A stretch of 64,000 nucleotides of DNA from an uncultured Candidatus Saccharibacteria bacterium (lineage in GTDB: Bacteria > Patescibacteriota > Saccharimonadia > Saccharimonadales > Saccharimonadaceae). This document shows, piece after piece, positions 16,424 to 25,294 of this stretch. The notes under the pieces are model-generated. The model ran no database searches. It saw nothing but the letters and a program-made list of their open reading frames with translations, and was not told the origin of the DNA. Within the stretch, counting starts at the first letter, position 1. Each line of letters begins with the position of its first letter. Made by a program: the position numbers and the translations under genes. The stretch is from assembly GCA_948945085.1 (NCBI GenBank), contig CARBGY010000005.1, forward strand, positions 3,243 to 67,242. The letters are read 5' to 3'.

Positions 16424-17286
16424 GTATGAGCGGGGCGGGATTTGCCGTAGCCGTTAACGAAGGATTTTGCGTCCATAGGTTTTTTACCTTCAGGCTGAAG
16501 ACGCTCGATGACAACGAAATTACGATCGGCGCATTTAATCATAAGTGGAGAGCTAGCTGAACCGTTGATGCCAGCAGCTTCACAGAGGATATCGGTGACG
16601 CGAAGGACTTTTGCATCCAGAATGATGCAAGTTTTATCAAAGAAAGTGTGCTTTGGTTTGGGAAAACCCTGGAAGGCAACGATCTGGCGATAGATTTCGC
16701 TAGCTTTATACTTGTCGGGCTGTAAGAATGATTGACTTTTGTTGAGTTTTTCGGTATAGGTAGCCGTGGTGTTATCTTGAGGAATTGGAGTTGGTAGGTT
16801 TTGGAGATGTTCGAGAAGCCACTTGGCACCGGCGGTGGCGAGAGCTTGGTAGATGGCGGATTTATCGAGAGGGAGGTTTTTGATGGTGGCTTGGTGATAA
16901 ACTGGGCCGGCATCCATTGCTTTGACAAGTTTCATAATGGAGTAACTAAAATCAGTATCGCCCGCAAGGATAGCGGATTCGATAGGGGAAGCACCGCGAT
17001 ATTGAGGAAGAAGAGAAGGATGGAGATTAAGGATACCTGCGGGTTCGAAAAGTTCGAGGACGTCGGACTTGATAAGAACCCCAAAAGAGGCAAGAATACC
17101 ATACGCGTCGGGATTTTGTTTTTTAAGTTCAATGACTTGGGAAAGGTCGGATTTTGTGCGGGCGTGGAAAACCAGGTGAACATGATCCTTGATGGTTGCA
17201 AGAGTAGTATCGGCGAGGAGGCCGTTGCCAAAGAAAATAACTTTAGGTTGTGATGTTTTTTGGGGTTCGGTTTTTGTGTCTAACAT
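16420..17286 (-). CDS. fmt: Methionyl-tRNA formyltransferase
   Basis: 288 residues. Transfers a formyl group from 10-formyl-THF to Met-tRNAi. The Formyl_trans_N core is clear: NLHPSLLPQYRGASPIESAIL (Asn, His and the SLLPxYRG loop) near residues 100-120, then GDTDFSYSIMKLVKAMDAGPVYHQ with the catalytic Asp. The C-terminal domain is present but short; E. coli Fmt is 315 residues. It is immediately downstream of def on the same strand with a 3-bp gap, a common pairing since the deformylase removes the group that Fmt adds. Confidence 0.92.
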   Translation of the reverse strand: MLDTKTEPQKTSQPKVIFFGNGLLADTTLATIKDHVHLVFHARTKSDLSQVIELKKQNPDAYGILASFGVLIKSDVLELFEPAGILNLHPSLLPQYRGASPIESAILAGDTDFSYSIMKLVKAMDAGPVYHQATIKNLPLDKSAIYQALATAGAKWLLEHLQNLPTPIPQDNTTATYTEKLNKSQSFLQPDKYKASEIYRQIVAFQGFPKPKHTFFDKTCIILDAKVLRVTDILCEAAGINGSASSPLMIKCADRNFVVIERLQPEGKKPMDAKSFVNGYGKSRPAHT

Positions 17287-17289
17287 AAT

Positions 17290-17871
17290 TTATTCTTCTT
17301 CGGGGAAAAGATTAGGGTTATTTTTGATTTCGGTAAGATAATCTTGGACTGGTTCAAGGTCACCTTTATCATTCATACGATAGAAGGCGGTGGAGTTATC
17401 GCGGATATGATCAATAAAAAGAATACCGTTTAGATGATCGATTTCATGCATGAGGGTGCGAGCGAGAAAGCCTTCGGCTTTTAAGCGAACCTCGCGTCCG
17501 TCTTCAAGCATGGCTTTGACTTTGACTTTATAAGGTCGACTGACTAGGCCGTAAATTTCGGGAACAGAAAGGCAACCTTCGTAATCTTTAACGAGTTTAC
17601 CTTCGGTGCGGATAACTTCGGGGTTGATTAGGGCAGTAAAAGAATTGTTGGTCTTGTCATCTAAATCGTCACGGACGATAATAATACGTTGGTTGATGCC
17701 GAGCTGGGGGGCAGCCATAGCGGCAGAAAGTTCGTAAGGGTGTTCTTTTTCCCAAGCTAGAGAAGAATCAACCATATCTTGAATAATAACACGAGTTTCA
17801 TCGGTGATTTCGTGGATTTTAGCAGATTTAGCGCGAAGACGAGGATCGGGTGTGGTTACTATTTCTTTCAT
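17290..17871 (-). CDS. def: Peptide deformylase
   Basis: 193 residues. Metal-dependent removal of the N-formyl group from nascent proteins. All three motifs are present: GIGLSAPQ region as AAMAAPQLGINQR (motif 1, altered), EGCLSVPE (motif 2, metal Cys) and HEIDHLNG (motif 3, HExxH). Located first in a def-fmt pair, 38 bp downstream of priA on the same strand, with the -10-like TATAAT on the minus strand at ~17880. The altered motif 1 (MAAPQ instead of LSAPQ) is mild and should not abolish activity. Confidence 0.92.
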   Translation of the reverse strand: MKEIVTTPDPRLRAKSAKIHEITDETRVIIQDMVDSSLAWEKEHPYELSAAMAAPQLGINQRIIIVRDDLDDKTNNSFTALINPEVIRTEGKLVKDYEGCLSVPEIYGLVSRPYKVKVKAMLEDGREVRLKAEGFLARTLMHEIDHLNGILFIDHIRDNSTAFYRMNDKGDLEPVQDYLTEIKNNPNLFPEEE

Positions 17872-17909
17872 GTATATTATTATAGCATATTTTTAGTCTA
17901 GGTATAGTA

Positions 17910-19985
17910 TTACAGGAGGGAAGGGGGGTCGAGTTCGATATGGAAACGAGAGAAAGGAAGTAGAGCTTCGCGAAGAGTTTCGCGAGAAGAAGATTTAATG
18001 ACAATTTGCCAAGTGTAGCCGCGGTTAGTGCGCTCGTGGAACGAGGGCATAGGGGGAGAAACTGTAAGTTTGGGGTTTTGAGAAAGAAGGGAATGGGCAG
18101 ATCGGATTTTAGCGAGGGTGGTTTTTTCGGTTTTATAAGTGATGGAGAGGAGGGCAAGGTAGGTATAAGGCGGGAGTTGTTGCTGGTGACGTTTTTGGAG
18201 GAGGTATTTTGCAAACTCAAGATAATCAGCTTGCAGGGCGGTTTTAATGACGGGGTGTTCGGGCTGAAAAGTCTGGACGACTACTTCGGCATGATCAAGA
18301 TGACCGCGACCGACGCGGCCAATGACTTGCGTGAGAAGTTCAAAGGTGCGTTCTTCGGCGGAAAAATCGGGAAGAGAAAGACCGGCATCGGCTTGAATGA
18401 TGCCGACGCTAGCGAGGAGAGGAAGATCGAGCCCGCGGGCGAGGGTTTGGGTGCCAATGAGGAGGTCAATTTTACCAGTTTTGACTTCTTGATAGAGATT
18501 AGCAAGGTTGTCAGAGTTTTTGTTGTCACCATCAAAACGAGCGATTCGAGCTTTTGGAAAGAGGCGAGTTAGTTCGGATTCAAGAAGTTTAGTGCCAAAA
18601 CCTTTATGGATGATACCGGGATGATGGCAGTTTGGACAACTTGAGGGGACTTTTTCTTCGTGACCGCAAATGTGACAGGTTAGTAGATAACCGTCAGCGT
18701 GGAGAGTCATGGGAAGATAGCATTCGGGACAGAGGGCTTGCCAGCCACATTCTTCGCAGATGGTAAGAGGAGAGGAGCCGCGACGATTATGAAAAATGAG
18801 AGTTTGATGTTTAGCTTGGAGGTTTTTTTCGATAGTTGTCAAAAGTTGGTTGGAGAAGTAACGGTTTTTAAGAAAATTGGCGCGTTCTTTAAAATCGACG
18901 ATAGTTATTTCGGGAGTGATAGCGGTAGATTTGGCTTTTTCGGAAAGTTCGACGAGGGAATGATGGGTTTTGGCAAGGTGAAAATCGACGATGTTAGGGG
19001 TGGCGGTACCTTGAATACAGGGAATATTGAGGGTTTTGGCAATAAAGCTAGCAAGTCGGATGGCGGAATAACGAGGAGGATTCTCTTGATAATAGGCAGA
19101 TTCATGAGATTCATCGATCATAATAAGGCCAAGATTAGCGAGTGGGGCAAGGAGGGCGGAGCGAGGGCCGATAACGACTGACGGTTTTGGGACGTGGGAG
19201 CTAGTTTCAGCTAGCAATTTGAGCCAAGTGTTGCGGCGTTCGACCAGGGTTTGGTTAGAGTGGATGAGGATGACGCGATTGCCGAAAGTTTGTTCGAAGA
19301 TTTTAACGAGTTGGCTGGTAAGGGCGATTTCGGGAACGAGGAGGATGACGGATTGGTTGTTTGTGAGCGTTCCTGAGGCCATTTTAAGGTAGATGTTGGT
19401 TTTACCGCTACCGGTAACACCTCGAAGGAGACGAGTAGATCCTGGAGTATCCGAAAGGGTTTGGAGGGCCTGCTGTTGATGTAGGTTGAGTTTAATGTTG
19501 GGCTTAGGAGATTCTTTTTCGGACCCGACGTCGTTCATTTTCGTCGTCACGGGACTTGCATGCCTCTCTCTAGGATTGTTGCCCTGTGGACGGTCCAAAG
19601 AAGAACTCATAAACCTATCCTTAACTGAATGAATATTGGTGGCGATCCCGCAAGATTTCTCGATGGCCTTCGTGCTGGTGCGAGAGGTGAGGCCGGCGGG
19701 GAGCAGAAGATTGGCGCAAGCGGGAAGAGGGGAAAGGTAATATTTTGAGAGCCAGAGGATGGATTTTAAGAGATGATTTGGGAGGGGGATGGGGTGAATT
19801 AATCTGATAATGGATTTTGTTGGAAAATCAACCCGAGGAACTTTCTTGAGAACGATACCGGTAATAGTGCGCCTGCCAAGAGGGATAAGCACGAGGTGAC
19901 CTGGGAGTAGATCATGGTCAAAGGAATAGGTGAGAGCGCCACCGCCCTCACGATAGACCTCAGTTGGTATTACCTCGAAAAACAT
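17910..19985 (-). CDS. priA: Primosomal replication-restart helicase PriA
   Basis: 691 residues. Superfamily-2 DNA helicase that reloads the replisome at stalled forks. N-terminal 3'-DNA-binding domain (~1-105) is followed by an unusual polar segment (~115-165), then the helicase with Walker A GVTGSGKT near residue 190, DESH (motif II) near 290, GTATP (motif III), an inserted cysteine zinc cluster (CEECG, CPEC, CHICG, CPNC) about 400-450, and QVIGRVGRG (motif VI; usually GRAGR). The winged-helix segment expected between the DNA-binding domain and helicase seems replaced by a low-complexity linker rich in Ser, Arg and Asn. Start ATG 19985. Likely cotranscribed with def and fmt. Confidence 0.9.
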   Translation of the reverse strand: MFFEVIPTEVYREGGGALTYSFDHDLLPGHLVLIPLGRRTITGIVLKKVPRVDFPTKSIIRLIHPIPLPNHLLKSILWLSKYYLSPLPACANLLLPAGLTSRTSTKAIEKSCGIATNIHSVKDRFMSSSLDRPQGNNPRERHASPVTTKMNDVGSEKESPKPNIKLNLHQQQALQTLSDTPGSTRLLRGVTGSGKTNIYLKMASGTLTNNQSVILLVPEIALTSQLVKIFEQTFGNRVILIHSNQTLVERRNTWLKLLAETSSHVPKPSVVIGPRSALLAPLANLGLIMIDESHESAYYQENPPRYSAIRLASFIAKTLNIPCIQGTATPNIVDFHLAKTHHSLVELSEKAKSTAITPEITIVDFKERANFLKNRYFSNQLLTTIEKNLQAKHQTLIFHNRRGSSPLTICEECGWQALCPECYLPMTLHADGYLLTCHICGHEEKVPSSCPNCHHPGIIHKGFGTKLLESELTRLFPKARIARFDGDNKNSDNLANLYQEVKTGKIDLLIGTQTLARGLDLPLLASVGIIQADAGLSLPDFSAEERTFELLTQVIGRVGRGHLDHAEVVVQTFQPEHPVIKTALQADYLEFAKYLLQKRHQQQLPPYTYLALLSITYKTEKTTLAKIRSAHSLLSQNPKLTVSPPMPSFHERTNRGYTWQIVIKSSSRETLREALLPFSRFHIELDPPSLL

Positions 19986-20108
19986 AATATCATTATAACA
20001 TAATATTATGGCATGTTTTTGTCAGAGAATTGACTCCTGTTGGATTTGTAAGAATATGTAGAAAAAGAGATAAATATTGATAAATAGGATTAAAAATCAT
20101 AAAAAGTA

Positions 20109-20137
20109 TTGATTTTTTGAATATTGTGTGTTATAAT
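20109..20137 (+). promoter_or_regulatory. Promoter of small RNA candidate
   Basis: TTGATT (20109-20114), 17 bp, TATAAT (20132-20137). Confidence 0.65.
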
Positions 20138-20143
20138 GAAAGT

Positions 20144-20222
20144 ATAGACCAGATGAGTGTGTTAGTGTTGCATCTGGCAATATTAGGGGGACTGGCATTG
20201 CGATGTCTTGCCAGTTTTTTGT
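20144..20222 (+). ncRNA. Candidate small RNA (~80 nt)
   Basis: Starts about 7 nt after the -10 box. Contains the hairpin CCAGATG...CATCTGG, a single-stranded ATTAGGGGG segment, and then the terminator ACTGGCA...TGCCAGTTTTTT. The exposed GGGGG could act on C-rich or pyrimidine-rich targets. No ORF. A separate promoter precedes the next gene (TATAAT at ~20251), so this is an independent unit. Function unknown. Confidence 0.6.
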
Positions 20223-20284
20223 GCTTTTTAACTTGTAAAAATTACAACAAAGAGTATAATAGAGGTAGGGAAAAGTGAGGTAAG

Positions 20285-20584
20285 ATGTTAGATATTTTTA
20301 TTACGTCGAGGGTGAGACGGAAAATTGTGGTAGTTTTTGCGAAATATCCGGATTTTAAGACGCATGTGCGGGCGCTGTCGAAGCTGATTAAAGAGGATCC
20401 GGGGAATATTCAGAGAGAGCTGCAGAGGTTGGAGAAGGGTGGGTTTTTGATTGTGATGCAGAAGGGAAATACGCGGATTTACCAGATGAATAAACAATTT
20501 CCATTACTAAAAGAGTTGCAGAGTATGGTAATCAAGTCGCAGCAGGCATCAAAAACTAATAAAGCTGATAAAACGATTGGGTGA
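20285..20584 (+). CDS. Small winged-helix transcriptional regulator
   Basis: 99 residues. The sequence TSRVRRKIVVVFAKYPDFKTHVRALSKLIKEDPGNIQRELQRLEKGGFLIVMQKGNTRIYQMN has the helix-turn-helix and beta-wing pattern of ArsR/MarR-like small regulators. The recognition helix is around GNIQRELQRLEKGG and the wing is KGNTRIYQMN. No metal-binding cysteines and no sensor domain are visible. It overlaps recJ by 4 bp (GTGA), so the two are translationally coupled. Targets unknown; control of its own operon is a reasonable guess. Confidence 0.75.
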   Translation: MLDIFITSRVRRKIVVVFAKYPDFKTHVRALSKLIKEDPGNIQRELQRLEKGGFLIVMQKGNTRIYQMNKQFPLLKELQSMVIKSQQASKTNKADKTIG

Positions 20585-22200
20585 GTAGGGTTTTTGAGGA
20601 GCTTTTAAGGGTGCGGGATTTGGGGGAAGGGTTTTTGTGTCCAAAATATGAAGATTGTATAACACCGTGGGCTTTGCCGGACATGAGAGAAGTGGTGGAG
20701 CGGTTAAAGTTAGCACGGGAGTGTGGGGAAAAGATAATTATTTATGGCGATTATGATGTTGATGGAGTGACGGCGAGTACGGTAATGTATGATTTGCTGG
20801 GGCTAATTGGGATCGCAAAGGAAAATGTAGAAATTATGCTGCCGAATAGGTTTTTGGATGGCTATGGGATGAGTAAAAAAGTTGTTCAGAGAGCGGTGGA
20901 AACTGGGGTGAAGTTGGTGATTACGGTGGATTGTGGGAGTCGAAACCATGAGGTGATTGAAGAGCTAGGTGAAAAAAAGATTGATGTAATAGTTACGGAT
21001 CATCATGAATGTGGAGAGACATTGCCGAGAGCGGTTGCGGTAGTAAATCCGAAACGGAGGGATGTCGTAGAAGATGATCGAATGAAGGAGTTACGGGAGC
21101 TTTGTGGGGCGGGGGTGGCTTTTAAAGTGGCGCAGGCATGTATGGAAGAGGGGATGTTACCGGCGGGGCAGGAAAAGTGGCTGTTAGACTTGGTTTTAAT
21201 TGGGACGATTTGCGATAGTATGGTGATACGAGGTGAGAATCGGAGGCTCTGTTACTATGGGGTAAAAGTGCTAGAGAAAACGCGACGGGCGGGACTAAAG
21301 GAATTGATGCGGGTGGCGGGGGTGAAGAAACTGGGGAGCGGGGCGATTGGTTTTCAGATTGGGCCGAGGTTAAATGCGGCGGGACGAATGGAGACAGCAG
21401 AGAAGGCTTTGGGGCTGCTGATGGCAAAAACAAGGATGACAGCGACGAGTTTGGCATTAGAGCTAGAAAGCCTAAACAGTCAACGCAAGGACCAGCAGAA
21501 TATGGCAGTAAGAGAAATTGGTGAACGGGGAGTTGGGGGGGATAAGGTGATTGTGGTGGCGGGGGAGTGGCATGAAGGGGTTCTGGGGATTATTGCGGGG
21601 AGGTTGGTCGAGGAGTATCGGCGGCCGGCATTTGTGTTGGCGGAAGTAGATGGGGTATATAAGGGATCAGGGCGAAGTTTTGGGGATTTTAATTTAGCAG
21701 AAGCGCTGACGGTGTGCGATCCTTATATTGTTGGGGGCGGAGGACATGCGCAGGCTTGTGGAATAAAGATAGAAAAAACAAAACTGGAAGATTTCCGGCG
21801 GGCAGTAAATGAGTATTATCAAAGTCTAAAATTAGAGGGGCAAGAAAGATTTTTAGATGTGAGGGAAGATATTGTGGTGGATGACTTTGCAGAGTTGTCG
21901 CTTGAACTTTTGGAGGAGTTGAGGCGGCTGGAACCGTTTGGTCCAGGAAATGAAGAACCAGTGTTTTTACTCTCGAACGTAAGAGTGGCGGATGCATCGA
22001 AAATGGGGGAGGAAGGACGACATTTAAGGCTAGTGGTTTGGGATAAAAATGGGCGAAACTTAAAATTAGTGAAATTTGGGGCTCCAGAGGAGTATTTAAA
22101 TATTAAGGGTGGGGAAGTGGCGAACATTTGGGTACAGTTAGAGGAAAATGAGTTTAGAGGGCTAAGGAGCGTAGAAGGGAGAATTTTGAAGATTAGATAG
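20581..22200 (+). CDS. recJ: Single-stranded-DNA exonuclease RecJ (DHH family)
   Basis: 539 residues. 5'-3' ssDNA exonuclease of DHH/DHHA1 type, used in recombination and mismatch repair. Motif I is YGDYDVDGVTAS near residue 55; motif III/DHH is VTDHHE near 138; DHHA1 glycine-rich GGGGHAQACG near 385; and an OB-like C-terminal domain (LEEFGPGNEEPVF pattern) follows. Start GTG 20581, overlapping the stop of the wHTH gene. Since cassette exchange would need recombination, this is one of the few recombination genes in the window. Size is close to the usual 550-580 residues. Confidence 0.92.
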   Translation: MSRVFEELLRVRDLGEGFLCPKYEDCITPWALPDMREVVERLKLARECGEKIIIYGDYDVDGVTASTVMYDLLGLIGIAKENVEIMLPNRFLDGYGMSKKVVQRAVETGVKLVITVDCGSRNHEVIEELGEKKIDVIVTDHHECGETLPRAVAVVNPKRRDVVEDDRMKELRELCGAGVAFKVAQACMEEGMLPAGQEKWLLDLVLIGTICDSMVIRGENRRLCYYGVKVLEKTRRAGLKELMRVAGVKKLGSGAIGFQIGPRLNAAGRMETAEKALGLLMAKTRMTATSLALELESLNSQRKDQQNMAVREIGERGVGGDKVIVVAGEWHEGVLGIIAGRLVEEYRRPAFVLAEVDGVYKGSGRSFGDFNLAEALTVCDPYIVGGGGHAQACGIKIEKTKLEDFRRAVNEYYQSLKLEGQERFLDVREDIVVDDFAELSLELLEELRRLEPFGPGNEEPVFLLSNVRVADASKMGEEGRHLRLVVWDKNGRNLKLVKFGAPEEYLNIKGGEVANIWVQLEENEFRGLRSVEGRILKIR

Positions 22201-22225
22201 GGAGTTTGTTTGTATCTGTGGCAAA

Positions 22226-22255
22226 AAAATAACTACCCTCGGGGTAGTTATTTGT
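22226..22255. terminator. Bidirectional terminator between recJ and rpsU
   Basis: AATAACTACCC/GGGTAGTTATT stem with a TCG loop, A-rich upstream and T-rich downstream; serves convergent recJ and rpsU. Confidence 0.75.
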
Positions 22256-22259
22256 GAAA

Positions 22260-22478
22260 TTATTTTAATCCTAAACGCATGCGTTCGGCTTTTTCAGCGC
22301 GACGGATTTCGCGGATGATAGCCTTACTACGACGTTCGCGCTTGGAGATTGGTTTCGCGAAGCGCATTTGCGCTTTTTTGAGGGGCATGATACCGCTCTG
22401 TAAAACCTTACGATTGAAGCGGCGGATCAAGTTCTCATTCGCTTCGTTCTGATCTTTTCTAGTAACTTTAATTGCCAT
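22260..22478 (-). CDS. rpsU: 30S ribosomal protein S21
   Basis: 72 residues, strongly basic: MAIKVTRKDQNEANENLIRRFNRKVLQSG...KRERRSKAIIREIRRAEKAERMR. Matches the S21 family (conserved LIRRFNRKV-x-x-SG with a long basic helix). S21 sits near the anti-Shine-Dalgarno end of 16S RNA and helps initiation. Convergent with recJ, with a shared terminator. Slightly longer at the C terminus than E. coli S21 (71). Confidence 0.92.
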   Translation of the reverse strand: MAIKVTRKDQNEANENLIRRFNRKVLQSGIMPLKKAQMRFAKPISKRERRSKAIIREIRRAEKAERMRLGLK

Positions 22479-22620
22479 ACTGAGGTAATTATATCAAATG
22501 AAGGTAAAAATGACAACCCCTAAAACGGAGATTCTTTGGGCTTGGGGTCTAAAGGTGGTAACTTAAGAGATTACAGTATTTTAGGGATAAAGATTTTAGA
22601 TTCTATGGTAGAATAAAGAC

Positions 22621-23154
22621 ATGATTGTATTGATGGGATTAGCAGGATCGGGTAAAAGTACACAAGGACGGAAATTAGCAGAAGCGACTGGAAGGGTTTG
22701 GCTATCGGCTGGACAGATTTTGCGAGAAACTGGTGAATATGACGAGATTTTGAAGCAAGGGAAGTTGGTTGATGACATGCTGACCGTGAAGTTAATGGCG
22801 CAGGAGATGGCGAAGGTGGTGAGGAGTGGTAAAGATGCGATCTTAGACGGATTCCCACGAGATATTGAACAAGCGGAGTGGATTGCAGGGAACATTGCGC
22901 AAGTGATTAAAATAGTTGTTCGGATAAATGTACCGAAGGAAGAACTGATGCGGAGGTTGATAATAAGAGGACGTGCTGATGATACGAAAGAGGTAATTGA
23001 GGAGAGATTTCGGATTACTGAACAAAATATTTATTCAGTTTGCGAGATATTGGCGACGAAGGGAATTAAGATTGTGGATATTGATGGTACGGGCACACCA
23101 GAGGAAGTTTTTGCAAGGTTAAGTAGTGTAATAACAGAGGTAGAAAATGAATAA
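22621..23154 (+). CDS. adk: Adenylate kinase-like nucleoside monophosphate kinase (short form)
   Basis: 177 residues. Transfers phosphate between ATP and AMP (or a related NMP). P-loop GLAGSGKST at residues 6-14; NMP-binding Arg and Gln patterns (AGQILRETGEYDE; LDGFPRD); LID region shrunken to a few residues (RGRADDTKEVIEER) with no zinc cysteines. It is shorter than E. coli Adk (214), like UMP/CMP or minimal Adk forms, so nucleotide specificity is not certain. TAGAAT (22609-22614) ends 6 nt before ATG, suggesting a leaderless mRNA. Overlaps map by 8 bp, the conserved adk-map pair. Confidence 0.82.
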   Translation: MIVLMGLAGSGKSTQGRKLAEATGRVWLSAGQILRETGEYDEILKQGKLVDDMLTVKLMAQEMAKVVRSGKDAILDGFPRDIEQAEWIAGNIAQVIKIVVRINVPKEELMRRLIIRGRADDTKEVIEERFRITEQNIYSVCEILATKGIKIVDIDGTGTPEEVFARLSSVITEVENE

Positions 23155-23932
23155 AAAATTTGAACACAAGTATCAAGATAATGAAGAATTAGAGCGGAAG
23201 ATTGTGGCGATGCGGGAGGGGGGTAAGATTTTGGGAGGGGTACTCAGAGATCTCAAGGAGTATGTGAAACCGGGGATGACAGGAAAGGAGATTGATGCTT
23301 GGGTGCGGAGGACAATTGAAGAACGAGGGGCAAAAGTGGCTTACGACGATCTTGAGGAATCCTTTCCAGGGGCGATTTGTATTTCGGTAAATGACGAGCT
23401 AGTGCATGGTGTACCGACTGACGAGGTGCTAGGGGAAGGTGATAAAGTGAGTTTCGACCTTGATGTGCGCTATGATGGGTACTATACGGATTCAGCATTT
23501 ACAATGATTGTTGGAGGTAAGGGTTCGCCAGCGGTAAAAGAGATGATTAAAACGACTGAGCGCGCGATGTGGGCGGGGATTGACGTAGTGCGAGCGGGTG
23601 TGAAAACTGGGGATATTGGTTATGCGGTGGAAAAAGTACTATGTCAAGGGAAATTAGGGGTAATTGAAAATTATGTCGGGCATGGGATTGGCAAAGAAAT
23701 GCATATGAAGCCAGATGTCCCTAATTATGGGTCAAGGGGGCATGGATATACATTGAAGGTTGGAGATACGATTTGTATTGAGCCGATGTCGTGTTTAGGT
23801 AAGCCGGGGAATTATGTAGATAAGGAAAGTGGTTGGACTGTAAAAATGAAGGATGGAAGTATTGGCTGTCATTGTGAACATACGGTTCTAGTTACAGAGG
23901 ATGGATGTGAGGTTTTGACATTAGCGGAATAG
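23147..23932 (+). CDS. map: Methionine aminopeptidase, type I
   Basis: 261 residues. Removes initiator Met from new proteins. Metal ligands are in place: the D in SFDLDVRYDGYYTDSA, the H in VGHGIGKEMHMKPDVPNYG, and the E in CIEPM and CEHTVL. Substrate-side His is in NDELVHGVPT. Overlaps the adk gene (ATG inside its last codons) and works with def/fmt products in N-terminal processing. Length is normal for type Ia. Confidence 0.93.
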   Translation: MNKKFEHKYQDNEELERKIVAMREGGKILGGVLRDLKEYVKPGMTGKEIDAWVRRTIEERGAKVAYDDLEESFPGAICISVNDELVHGVPTDEVLGEGDKVSFDLDVRYDGYYTDSAFTMIVGGKGSPAVKEMIKTTERAMWAGIDVVRAGVKTGDIGYAVEKVLCQGKLGVIENYVGHGIGKEMHMKPDVPNYGSRGHGYTLKVGDTICIEPMSCLGKPGNYVDKESGWTVKMKDGSIGCHCEHTVLVTEDGCEVLTLAE

Positions 23933-23975
23933 CTTTTTGGGGGATTTTGACGGTTGCAAATATTCGATTTTACGC

Positions 23976-23990
23976 TATAATGAGCTTATG
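23976..23990 (+). promoter_or_regulatory. Leaderless-type promoter of ftsA
   Basis: TATAAT (23976-23981) followed by 6 nt and ATG 23988; TTGCAA lies 16 bp upstream of the -10. The mRNA would begin at or next to the start codon. Confidence 0.65.
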
Positions 23991-25217
23991 GATGAAATTT
24001 CGCGCTATGCAGTAGGACTTGATATTGGCACGGCTAATGTGCGTGCAGTGGTGGCAACTGTGTCTGGTAATGGGGGTTTGAGCGTGATTGGATACGGTGA
24101 GGCAGCGAATTCGGGAATGCGTCGGGGTCTAGTAGTGAATTTGTCGGGACCAACACAAGCGATTGATCAGGTTTTGAATGGGGCGGAACAGATGAGTGGG
24201 TGCAATGTAAAGTCAGTGACGGCTTCGGTGAACGGAGCTTCGATTATTTCGACGCGAACAGAAGGAATGATTGCAGTTGGCGCGGTGGAACATGAGATTA
24301 ATGATGGTGATTTGGCGCGAGTAGAGGAGGTGGCGCTGAGGGGTAGAATTCCGACGAATCAGAAGACGCTGGAGGTGGTGCCGCTAGAGTTTATTTTGGA
24401 TGGACAGGGAGAGATTAAAAATCCGTTAGGTATGACTGGGTCGCGATTAGAGATGCGGGCAAATGTAGTGTCGGTTTTGACACCAAATTATGATAATTTG
24501 AAGCGGGTTATCTCGTCTTTGAATCCCGAGGTGAATTTAGAGCAGATGACACCGAGTGTGATGGCGGCAGCACGAGCGGTTTTAACGGAGCGGCAACGTG
24601 AGAATGGGGTGGCGGTCGTAGATATTGGCGCTGCGACGACTGGTGTAGCGATTTATGAAGATAATGATTTGCAATATATTGGGGTGGTTCCAGTAGGCTC
24701 AAATAATATTACGAATGATTTAGCGGTCATGCTTGCGATCGATACAGAAATTGCTGAAGAAATTAAGCGGCGGTTTGTGACAGGGAATTTTGGAGCAGTA
24801 GAAAGTCCGGTAGTGATACGTTGGCGGGGAAAGGAGTTGCATTTCGATCGAAGAAGGATTGACGGGGTTGTTCGAGAACGGCTTGAGGATATTTTGTCTA
24901 TGGTGCGGAAGGAAATTAAGAAAGCGCACTACGATCAGAGACTTCCGGAAGGGGTGGTTTTGACTGGAGGTGGAGCAAAGATGCGAGATATCGATAAATT
25001 TGTGCGCGAGACGTTAGAAACATCGGTGAAGATTGGGGCTCCGACTGGTTTGGTTGGGGTTGGGGAGGCGGTGCAGAGGCCGGAGTTTGCGACAGCGGTG
25101 GGGTTGATGCTGTTGTCGGCGGAGCGTGGTGGTGGTAAAGCGAAGAGATCTGGTAAGACAAAGAAAAGGGATAGCGAGGGGTTCTTTGGAAGGTTGTTTG
25201 GAAAAATTAAGTTTTAG
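23988..25217 (+). CDS. ftsA: Cell division actin-like protein FtsA
   Basis: 409 residues. Actin-fold ATPase tethering FtsZ to the membrane. Phosphate-1 loop is VGLDIGTANVRAVV near residues 8-21; phosphate-2 loop VVDIGAATTGVAIY near 205; adenosine motif LTGGGAKMRDID near 325. C-terminal end is basic, with an amphipathic GFFGRLFGKIKF helix that should insert in the membrane. An in-frame ATG further upstream (23937) lies before the -10 box, so 23988 is the start. Followed by ftsZ with its own promoter, the standard ftsA-ftsZ order. Confidence 0.93.
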   Translation: MDEISRYAVGLDIGTANVRAVVATVSGNGGLSVIGYGEAANSGMRRGLVVNLSGPTQAIDQVLNGAEQMSGCNVKSVTASVNGASIISTRTEGMIAVGAVEHEINDGDLARVEEVALRGRIPTNQKTLEVVPLEFILDGQGEIKNPLGMTGSRLEMRANVVSVLTPNYDNLKRVISSLNPEVNLEQMTPSVMAAARAVLTERQRENGVAVVDIGAATTGVAIYEDNDLQYIGVVPVGSNNITNDLAVMLAIDTEIAEEIKRRFVTGNFGAVESPVVIRWRGKELHFDRRRIDGVVRERLEDILSMVRKEIKKAHYDQRLPEGVVLTGGGAKMRDIDKFVRETLETSVKIGAPTGLVGVGEAVQRPEFATAVGLMLLSAERGGGKAKRSGKTKKRDSEGFFGRLFGKIKF

Positions 25218-25294
25218 GGAAGAATTTCTTGCGATGTGCGCAAGGTATGCTATAATGGAGATAGATAAGAGAGGATAAGAGAGGTACTTAAACT

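Noticed and set aside
23937..23987. Upstream in-frame start for ftsA
   Set aside because: It lies before the -10 box that precedes ATG 23988 and overlaps the end of map; FtsA begins normally at MDEISRYAVGLDIG.
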